A program made the translations under genes and the position numbers. The notes below the pieces were generated by a model. That model saw nothing but the letters and a program-made list of their open reading frames with translations, searched no databases and had not been told where the DNA came from. Shown here piece by piece: positions 54,535 to 64,000 of a DNA stretch of 64,000 nucleotides; position 1 is the stretch's first letter, and every line of letters starts with the position of its first letter. The stretch comes from Amphibalanus amphitrite. Lineage: Eukaryota > Arthropoda > Thecostraca > Balanomorpha > Balanidae. The stretch is taken from the NCBI RefSeq assembly GCF_019059575.1, contig NW_024882022.1, positions 393,001-457,000 of the forward strand, given 5' to 3'.

Positions 54535-56510
54535 CTTGCAATTGGCAATCGACTTGTGGTGTTCTAATTTAAGGAAGCTCGGTTTACCGATTGCTATGTT
54601 GTTGAAGGTATACAAATTTTGGCAAATGTGATATCCAATTATTCGAGTGGGAACATCAGCAATGAGAAATGGTTATATCAAATCAAGCGGGGACTGTGTC
54701 CACTTCCAGTCTTGAGGACAGGTTAAACTTTCTGACAATTTTATGCTATGCAACTGGAATTGCGCGGTCGGTTGGCAGGCCGAGTTCAGCACAACAAGCT
54801 ATGCTTAGTGCGAGCTCTGATTTCTCAACTCTGCCCATTCACCCATTCAGACTAAATTAAAAAAAGGCAAGAGCAGTAACTTTAACAAGCTAATGGGAAC
54901 CGTCCAATGGAGAATGGTGCTAATTTCAAACTAAATTGATGGCTCGGCAAAGACTGGTGTAATCAATAGTACGCTCATTGCCATTTCTCCAGTGTTAATG
55001 GTAATTTGATTTATTTACCTAGTGGGTACTTTTGCTGGCAAACCTGCTATTATAATCTCAGTCAAGGTAGCTGTCCAGGATAGAGGACAATCCGATAGAC
55101 AGCCCTTCGTTGTATCTGTTCCGCCATCTGACAAAGTTTGTCATGTTCAATGATGCCTTATAAATTTCAATTCCAGGATATCCCTTTTAAGTGAAACCGC
55201 ACTGGTCTGAAACTGTTTTGCTAGCATCCAAGGCCAGATATGAGATTAGTGTGACCTGAGGGGTCAATGGTCATTGACATTGAAATTCCATGTTCAATAG
55301 ATCATGTCAATAGAAAGAGATCAACTAACGGATGTTACTGGGAATAATATGACTTGAATTGTTGCATGTTACTGATTTATCATCTGAATTCATAAATTTC
55401 AGTGTGTCCCTCCAAAACTTCGTATAAGTACAGTTGTCAGCAGCTTTTCACACCACGCTTGACATGAGATGACTGTTCTCCTAGGCTTGGGGTGGCAATG
55501 TCAAAGTTTTAGTGATGCGCGCTCAATCATAACACAATTAATTTCCCCATTCCTGTTTTAGCCTATAATTGTCTGCTAATCTAATGTTAACCTGACTCGC
55601 GATGTAGAGTTTGGTTTCGACTGACGAAGGTAACCTGTTTCTCCCAGATTTAGACCGTAGAGTTGTTCACCAAGATTTACTAAAATTTTGATCGTATGTG
55701 ACTGCTGTCAATTTCTCCCCCTTTTTTGACCACCCGCAAATTTGTCCGCCTTCCTACTGAGGTCAGCGTGGGTCAATCGTTGAAAGAGGGGTTCGTCCAG
55801 CTGTCTTACCAGATAATTCGTTTCTCTCAGCAGGTCCATGTTTGTGCATTGTTCGCGATTCCGCTGAGCTGAGGGCTTGCTGGGCCAGCGCTCTCCAATC
55901 CGACGGGACTGGATGTGAGATCTACTGCCCACGCCCTTGGCTTCCTCTGGTCTACATTAGCAATTCACACCTTGCCTACTGATTTGCAATGAAGTATCAT
56001 ACCCTACTCGGATGTTTACGATAAATTAAGTGTAATTTCAATGCAATGATCACTAAATGTTATTTAGATCATTTGAGAATGTGCCCTGTGATCAAAAGCT
56101 ATCTTGTTTGATTCCCTCATATGTTAGATGTTGAAACGAAGTTGAAACTCAGACCTTTGGTTTGTTATTGCTCTGAGTCCTTTAAACAAAAGATATTTCA
56201 TCGAATCTATACGATATCTGTAATTTAAGCCAACGCAGAGAGTTAGATGATAACCATTTTTAAATGCTTGTAATTATGAGCTTAGCGGGGATATGACCTT
56301 GTTCCACACCTGACCGGCGACCATTCTCGACTCATCGACTCATCGAGCGTCGACTCATCGACGCTTTTGGCGCCGCCTAGTGGATGTAGTTGTAGGTTAC
56401 ACGGGCTAGGTGGCAGTAGAGTGCCACGCATCTCATTCGTACCAAAAGCTTTCATTTATGGGGTCGATCTTTGTAAAGACTGAATTAAAACGTTTTGCTT
56501 CGACATCCTC
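54535..56510. other. Non-coding, nothing recognised
   Basis: Mostly AT-rich. Near 56325-56362 CGACTCATCGA recurs three times. No gene recognised. Confidence 0.4.
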
Positions 56511-56511
56511 C

Positions 56512-56781
<270 letters not shown>

Positions 56782-58820
56782 ACTATGATCATTCACATTC
56801 GCCCTCTCACTCACCCACTCATTTCAGTCAGTCACACGCAATTGCGTGCCGACACGAGGGACCTCTTGCGGCAGTTTAGGGAACCAGCTTGGTCTATTTC
56901 ACGCTAGGCGGCACTGCTAGTACTGTCAGCTGCATCTGAGCGCTGTCGGAGTTTGTGCCGAAGGCAATGGATCTTGTAGGTGGCGCTAGTGGTGCTACCG
57001 TTGGTGCGTCAATTGACCTGTTAATTGTTTAAGGTCATGTTTAAGGTCAAGGTCATACATTTTTCATTTCGCGCGGACTACAATCGCTCAGTTTAGAGAA
57101 AAGCTCACAGGTCCAACATCAGCTAATTAGGATCTGCATCTCGTTCAGTAAGGTGGCCTGGGGACAATCTGACCTGAATAGAACAAATTCTTTATTCTAC
57201 ATGAAGGACATGAGCTGCGGTAATTTCTCGCTTCCCTCCGTAACCAACTCTAGGCGTGTGCAAGCAGGGTGACATTTTTGACATAATCACGTCACATTGA
57301 ACGGTAACTCGCTTGATGTTTATGATCCATTGTCTCAAATGATGCATCAATTTAGCAACCGTAACATTTCCACGTTATTCTTTGATATACCTCGAAGGGG
57401 AAGCTGGCATCAATATCCGTTAGGTACTGATAATGCTAGGAGAGAAAGGGGGATTGATTGACAGGTTACGAACAGCGATAAATTTATAACGATTGAAAAG
57501 GTGATTCAGATTTGTATCGGTTATATGAACGCGAATCACGAAACGACTCAATGCTGATTTAATAACAACCCGGAAGGCGATTCAGACCCCCAGCGTTCTT
57601 GTTCTGGCGCTGAGCTGCCGAAGGAGCAGAATAATGTTTGATGTTTATGTTTACTCTCCTTATCCGAATGTAACTGAACACGTCACGACTTCTTGGGCCG
57701 CCTTCGTATCAAACCTTATCCAAATGGTGAATCTGTCCCAGGAATGTGGCGATCCTACGCTGACCGTCGATTTATCTCGAATAGCACTTGTAAGAATTGA
57801 GAATCGATTGACAGACTTGGAATTAACACTAGATTGACAATGGATTGATACGCTGGCCTACCGAGTTCAAACTAGTTAGATTATGAAACAACTTATGCTG
57901 ACCTGCTAGCTTCAAAAAAAAATGTATCTGTGATGGTCGCGTCGTGAGGGGTGATCATTGCATTTCCGTTGATTGATGATCAGACGGCCGTGGCGTAGTC
58001 CCATTTAACTCCGGTGAACCTGTGGTGTGAGGCCGGCGTGAGGCCGTGTGATCGACGATGACGACTCAATGATAATTACGTTAGCGGTCTCTGTGAATCC
58101 GAATCAGCAACATATCTGGAGTAACCCTCCCTTTTTTTTTTCCCAGACAGATTGTTAAATTTTCACGCTATATTTACAAACGGGCGATACAGCAGTGGTC
58201 AAGCTCAAGTCCTAAACGGTGCATTGCGATCGAGATAGTCAACTCGCCATTCTCGATACAAACCTAGCCTTAAACCTAATCCTAGCTCCCTCACCGCGAA
58301 AAAAAAGATTAATTACAAACATCGCCAGTTGAACTGTCATGACGTCATCTGACGTAGTTTGACGCGTCAATGGTGACCAGCGCCCCAAAAATGATACCAC
58401 CTGACCTGTTCCCCTCCCCTCGAATCCCACACCCCACTGCGGCCGGACCGCGCGCGTGATGGCCGACAGATAGTGCCACCCCAATACCAATGTAATGGTG
58501 AGCCATTAGCCTACACTGACCATTACTAACCCGCCCCGGCTGTCCCTCTAACCCCTCTGTCTATCCCATAGACAAGGCCGGACCAGTCAGGCCCATTAGC
58601 CCCTCCCCGTCTTTACAAACAGACGCCCCACTGCCGCGCTGCTCGGTCGGGAGCGGAATGTAGCGACCATCTGCCCTCCCTTCCCTGCCGAATAACACTC
58701 CCACGATGTTAAATCCATTACCCTCTAATGGTGGCTCAGGTTAGACCCCAGGGAGTGGCATTTGTAATCCAGATCAGAGACATCCGATGGGTAAATGGGA
58801 GGTGAATTGTCCATGACGGG
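56782..58820. other. Non-coding with a small AGGTCA cluster
   Basis: Near 57035-57058 AAGGTCATGTTTAAGGTCAAGGTCAT holds three AGGTCA-type sites, one in TCAAGGTCA form (each stretch given is within the cluster). GC-rich from about 58380. No gene recognised. Confidence 0.35.
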
Positions 58821-60180
58821 GAGGCAGTCTTGATGAGGCGGACAGATGAGATGACTCACTTGACAGTGTTTGATGATTGCTGTCCACTCCAGCTGAGGTC
58901 CGGTGCAGTGATGATCCGATCAGCAGAGAGGCCGCTCCGGCCGAAGCCGGGCGGGGCGGTGTCCCGCGCCGAGTCCCGAGGCGTTCTGTCTCTGGTGGTC
59001 GGCCTCCGGTGGTCGGTCTCGGGTCTGTCTCCGTGGTCTGATGCCGCAGTCTCTTCCCCTCTCTCCTTCTGCGTTGAGTTTTGTTCGCCTGTGATTTCCG
59101 GGCCGGAGATTCCGGGCGTCGCCAGGCCTCCCCGACCGGGGCAGAAAATTGGCGACATCCCGTCTCGCATCCGGAGTCGAGACTGTCACCCTCCGCCCTC
59201 CATTCCGCCGGAACGTGACGTCATCCCCACTTGCACGGCTCATCCGTCTCAGCTGTCTCCTGCCGGATGACGTTTTCACACTCGATTTTCGCCGGATGTC
59301 GGTCCCTGCCAGTGCCGGACGCGGCGTTTTTCGCACTAGCCAGCACCGGAGGGCAGGTGGTTCCGACTGCGCCGCGTTCGTCGGCGGTAGCTGCGCCGGC
59401 CCGGATGGGTGTGTTTGTACTCCACCCTTCGGCGAGCCTTTGATCTTCGCTTAATGGTGACCGGCCGACGGGTCGGGGGATCGTATGGTCGACTCCCTCC
59501 CCACGCCGGCTCAGCGCCGCGGCAGGCAGTGCGATCGTCCTTACGTATAGAGTGTGAGAGATGTCCTTTTTGACGTACGGAGAAAAAAAATGTCACAGCT
59601 TCCAGCTGTTACATTTCAGGCTTCTTCTTTTAATTGTGCCCCCACAATTAAGGATGGGCTTGTTCTGCATGGTAGTCGGCTGGCCTTCTTCGTCTGCCTT
59701 GGCTAGGACGTTGACGTCGTCTGCCTCCCTGCGATGCGAGGGTGCTGTTTCTGGACTCCAAGGGTAACGTCTCCACGATCCTCCGACAGCTGGTTGTGGT
59801 GCCGCCATCCCCCCGAGGTCAGTCCCCTTGCCACCATTTGCCCTAACCTAGCTTACACCCTAACCATCCCATTAGTGACACTTCCCCCTTTCGGTATTCC
59901 ATCCCCCGAGTTAATTACAGCAGGTCATGTCCTAATCGTTTTCCCCCAACATTCGTAAGGTGGTTGCCTGACAAGCCCGGTAACGAGTAAGCACAACACA
60001 TCTGTTTTAAGTACTACACACCATCGGACATCTACCCCTACATAAAACCTAATGACACACCGCGCGCATATTGTCGCATCGGTACATACGTCGCTCCATG
60101 TTGGTACGACGGCCCGTTGTGACCCTCTGGTAGCCACTTGGACGAGATGTCTTGGGCCTTCCCCCTGACCGCCGCCTGGC
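58821..60180. other. GC-rich, open frames without recognisable family
   Basis: High GC makes long frames on both strands between 58830 and 59600. None shows known motifs or clear splice-bounded conservation. Confidence 0.35.
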
Positions 60181-60204
60181 GTGACCCCCTTGGTTGCTCG
60201 TGTC

Positions 60205-60450
60205 CAGGCCGGGGTCGGTCGTCGTAGTCGTGTAGTCCGCTTTGTTGGCGCCAGGGCATCGGGCGCTTTTAGAGCAGCGCCTCTGCCAACGCCTTGGTCG
60301 ATCTGGTTCCCTCCATGGCTGGGCGCTGTTGTCGTGAAGTCCGGTTTGTTGGCGCCAGGGCATTGGGCGTCTTTGAGCAACGCCTCTGCCAACGCCCTGA
60401 TCGATCTGGCTCTGCCATGGTTGGGCGCTGTTGTCGTGAAGTCCGGTGGC
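60205..60450. repeat. 104-bp tandem repeat, about 2.4 copies
   Basis: TTTGTTGGCGCCAGGGCAT recurs at about 60241 and 60345. Each unit has GCCTCTGCCAACGCC, CATGG.TGGGCGCTGTTG and GTCGTGAAGTCCG, and the third copy stops at 60448. Confidence 0.85.
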
Positions 60451-62879
60451 GGTAACCCGCGAGGGTGCTCTGGAGCTGCACGCCTCAACGCCACAGTGGT
60501 AACGTTGCTTGCTCTGGTACCTGGAACAAAAGAGAAGGGGGAGGGTGCTTCTTTGGTCGAAGGGGGGAAGAAGGAAAGTATAAGGCGGTTGGACATGACC
60601 CTTGGAGTGGGTAGGATGGGGTTTGGGATGGTTGTTGAGCAGGATTGGTGTTACTGGGGTTTGTTGTTCGTCCTCCATGGAGCACATCAACTCTCCGTAC
60701 CTCTCCTTGGTGACCATGCCTTTGTTTCTGTATTGCAGTTATCTGGGCGGCCTGTTCCTGTTTCACCAGCTGCTCTGTGCGTTCCCATTCGTTCGACTCA
60801 CTCAGCTGCCCCGCATGCCTCGAACTTCTGGTTTCCATGAATTCCTTTCGGTGTTAGTGCGACTTATACCGGTCTTCGAATTGGTTTGTTGCAGGTCAGC
60901 TCAACACGATGTTCGATGGTTCAATGACATCACGTCCTCAGGTCCATGAAGGCGCTCTTGATGTTCATCGATGTGTATTGCAGCTGTTTCTTCTGATCCG
61001 AATCGAGCGTCTTGGTACCCAGAATCTTCGGATCCATATTTTCTTCATCCTCTTTCCCGCTTAGCCAGACATCTGAGTGTTTTGTTCGCTGACACCACGA
61101 CTTCTTGACTTCGTAACAGTTGGTGGTCTTGATATTTGGTCTTCGGCGTCTCCTCCTTGGGCGGTGGGTAGTTTAGGGGAGTCTTCTGCTGGTGGGTGAC
61201 TTTTTCCACGGCTTGTCTCGACTCAGATGCTGATGGCGTTGCTGATCGGCTGGTTTTTCTCTTCAGGCTCGGTTGGATATTCCTTCGTTACTGCTTGGTC
61301 GACTTCTCCACTTCTCGGAGTGATGTTTCCTCCTGGAATAATCCATCTTGGTCTCTCCTTCTCCGACACCGGTTAGGTAGAGGCCGCCGCTTTCTTTTAG
61401 AGTGTCGCCTCCTTCCGTTCTCCAGGATGATTTTGTTGGCTACAGAGATTCAAAGCTTTCTTTTGACCGCTCGACGATGATGCTGTTTTTTTTGGACGAA
61501 ACTAACTCCGATGATGGCGTCACGGTGAAATTCGGCGTGTGGGGAGGCGTCATGTCTTCTTCTGTACTCCTAACTGGAATTTTACTGCTGTTTCTCAGGT
61601 AACCGGTTATCGCATGACCTGAGGCGGACCGAAGAGCCACGTCCGCGACTTGGGAGGCTTGCTGTTGATGATGTCTGACGAGTGACGCAAAAATCAGTGC
61701 TGGTTTCCTTTGGACCTCCTTTCGACGAGAACACTTTATACGTCGGTCCATGTCTCATGATGTTGATGTTGTAGCGAGGTGGTGGGCTTTCGTGACCAGG
61801 TTAGCTGTTTTCTTCTCAGGCTGTCTTCGATCATCTCTGATTGAGATTCCCGTAGATCCTGGTGTTGTTTCCTGTGGAAGTTGAAGGAAAGTTGCGTCCA
61901 TTCGTCACGCTGATCCCCATGCGAACGATGATGTCAGTTTCCCTGATGCTGTTGATCTCTCGGGAGGCATTCGAAAGCTCGGTGCCGCGGGTGGTGGTAA
62001 TTGTAGCACATATTCAGAGTAAGTCCCTCTCTCGCCTGGCTTGGTTGTCGTATTTGTTGAACCCCTGCGGTCTTGAGGTCCGGTACGTCGCCATTCCTGT
62101 CCGATTGCTTGGCTTTGCGCTGATCGACTTGCTCTTGGCACGTAGACTTCTCCCTTTACCGTACTCAACGCCAGGTCAGTTTTTGTTGTGGAGTTTGGAA
62201 CCGCAAGATTAGCGTAGCATGGCTGGTGTGTTTCCTCCCGCTCCTCTTGATCTCCCCCTCAGATTTTCCCGTTGCTCGCTGGAGGCAGGCTTTGCTCTTC
62301 GCGTTCCAGTCGTCCCGACGGCGCAGGCTTCTTCTCAGGTTCCTCCTCCCGCGTTTGGAAAAACTGCCACGATCTTTCCGACTACTTGTTGCTGCGGATT
62401 CGGGAACCTTCTTGTGTAGCAGCTCAGGACCTCCCCTTCCCGGTGGCTGGCTCCCACTGCTTCTTCTTCATCTGCCATTTCACTTTATTGTCAAATGTCT
62501 TGCATTTCCTGCACTCTTGATCTTGATCTTGTTGTGATCTGGGCTAAACCAGTAACATATGCTTGCGCATGTACGAGTTGGATCCTTGTGATCAGATTGC
62601 TGCTCCTCTCGAACCTCTAGATGTTATCTTGTCTTTGTTTCTTCGTAGTGCAGTGTCTCTCTAATCTCCTTTACCGTCGATCTTGTTTCTTTCTGGGCGG
62701 CTTCTCGATAGGTGCGACTCTGCTGATTGCATGTTGCATTTTGTGACTGCAGTTCCCTTTGAATAACTGGGTTCAAATTTGTCCCTTTGATCGCAAACTT
62801 CTTGAGATGTCATGATGGTTCTTCATCTTCTTCAGTCTTCTTTCTCCCCTTCCTGGCTCGGTTAGGTGTAGCACTGTTG
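60451..62879. other. Pyrimidine-rich unassigned region
   Basis: Mixed, rather T/C-rich plus strand. On the minus strand near 60690-60830 a Glu/Gln-rich open stretch (SNEWERTEQLVKQEQ) is seen, of unknown identity. Faint similarity to the satellite that follows suggests the right part may be decayed repeat units. Confidence 0.3.
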
Positions 62880-64000
62880 ATTGTAGGTTCCGTGCAACAT
62901 AACTGAAACGCATCTGAACAGCTGGGTATGATTCTTCATTCTTGATTATCAATTCCTGGAACGCAACGTCAATGCTTTTCTTAATTTACCCGTCTTAGAT
63001 TTCGCTTTCCTAGATTTGGATTTTGTGCAACATTGCTGAGTCCATGTTGCTGTTGCATGCAATAGAACTGCAACGCCACCGTACGACTGGATCCGTCTTT
63101 CCTTCTTGCCCGCAGATTTCTTGGACACAACGCAATACTTACTTTTACTTCTCGGTCTTCGGTCTCGTTCTTCTGGATTTGGATTTGTGCAACATTGCTG
63201 ATTTCTTCTTGCATGCAACCGCATTGCAATGCCTCTGAACAGCTGGACCTGCTTCTGTCTCCTGACCACTAACTCCGTAATTGTTAATGTTCCTCCTTAA
63301 ATTTTCCAGTTTTGACCTCGTTCTTCTGGGTTTGGATATGCGTAACTCCACTGATTGCATGCAACAGAACTGCAACCTTTCTCGATAGCCGGATTTAATT
63401 GTGTCCTCTTAACCCCAACCTTCTTGGATGTTATGAAGTATTTTTGAATTTCTTCTGTCTTCGGTCCTGTTTTCTGGCTTCGGGTATGTGCCACATTGCT
63501 AAATTGTGTTGCATGTACGGAACTTGCAACGCCTCGAAACAGCTGAAGTACTTTCGGACATCTTGACTATCACCTCCTTGAATAGTGTTCTTGAATGGTA
63601 TCCTCCTTGATTTCTAGCGTTTGGTTTCGTTCTTCTTGGTCCCTGTATGTGCAACATGGCTGATTTTCATGTTGTGTGCAACCGGATTGCAACTTCTCTG
63701 TACTGTTGGGTTATTTCCTGTGTTCATAGCCATGACCCCAGTTGATACGTGGTTCTTCTCCGTAGCTCCTCCGGTCTTCGATCCTGTTTTTTCTCGGGCT
63801 CGGATATGTGCAACTCGGCTGATTGTATGTTGCATGCAACTGAGCTGCAACTCCTCTGGGCTGTTGATGACATCCTGTTTTCATAGCCAGTGGATACAAC
63901 GTGTCTCTTCTCCGTAGCTCCTCCAGTTCGTGGATCGTATTTTTCTTCTTGGGCTCTGGTATGCGCAACTCTGCTGATTGCATGTGCATGCAACTGGACT
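62880..64000. repeat. 150-160-bp satellite, at least seven units, open at right edge
   Basis: The anchor TGCAACATTGCTGA (with variants) recurs near 63027, 63186, 63340, 63489, 63649, 63808 and 63964, spacing 149-160 bp. Each unit carries GTTGCATGCAAC, a palindrome, followed by GAACTGCAACGCCTCTG. It also carries a stretch close to TTCTTCTGGGTTTGGATATG. Units differ by 15-30%. The array continues past 64000. Confidence 0.88.

Noticed and set aside
59925-60596. Minus-strand frame with repeated PGANK/TTTAP motifs
   Set aside because: It tracks the 104-bp DNA tandem repeat; no family recognised.

Overview
This window is animal nuclear DNA, most likely from an invertebrate. There are no operons, rRNA, tRNA or CRISPR. 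Long CT/GA microsatellites, minisatellites and satellite DNA lie among many classes of eukaryotic transposon. A crustacean or other arthropod is plausible, but the sequence alone does not decide it.

Only one stretch is convincingly host-gene coding: a 198-nt exon of D-2-hydroxyglutarate dehydrogenase (D2HGDH), minus strand, 11521-11718, with AG acceptor and GT donor. Its intron begins at the donor with about 800 bp of (GA)n. No other D2HGDH exon was recognised, so the gene probably runs across transposon-filled introns.

Layout: 1-2.7 kb holds a TTAA-flanked non-autonomous transposon packed with AGGTCA motifs and two hAT-like ends. 2.77-3.9 kb is a decayed LINE. 4.9-5.3 kb is a GC-rich promoter-like block, followed by a foldback and a 96-bp minisatellite. 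8.9-11.5 kb is AT-rich and ends in the CT array and D2HGDH exon. 11.9-12.8 kb is a second, 5'-truncated LINE. 13.04-29.13 kb is one nested insertion whose target-site duplications can all be read. A Ty3/Gypsy element (TSD GTAG) carries a Tc1-like element (TA) in its 5' LTR. The Tc1 is split by a three-LTR BEL/Pao composite (TSD CTTGT) and by a young Ty3-like element with identical LTRs (TSD GAGCA). A further MITE-like element sits in the outer protease. 30.27-31.45 kb is a TIR element. 31.7-35.58 kb is a head-to-head pair of Penelope-like elements forming a 1.8-kb inverted repeat. 35.6-38.8 kb has a TTAA MITE, a Tc1/mariner relic, another MITE and a Ty3 gag remnant.

39-46 kb is non-coding with MITEs, hairpins, an E-box cluster and a second CT-rich array. 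46.09-49.95 kb is a 3.86-kb non-autonomous hAT with an 8-bp TSD, two nested MITEs and a 19-bp minisatellite. 50-62.9 kb is largely unexplained non-coding DNA with scattered MITEs and repeats. 62.9-64 kb is a 150-160-bp satellite that runs off the right edge.

The genes do not form a pathway. What the window records is a succession of transposition events. Notable are a canonical -1 frameshift signal between gag and pol of the young Ty3-like element, and a BEL/Pao unit that appears to have transposed as a tandem with three LTRs.
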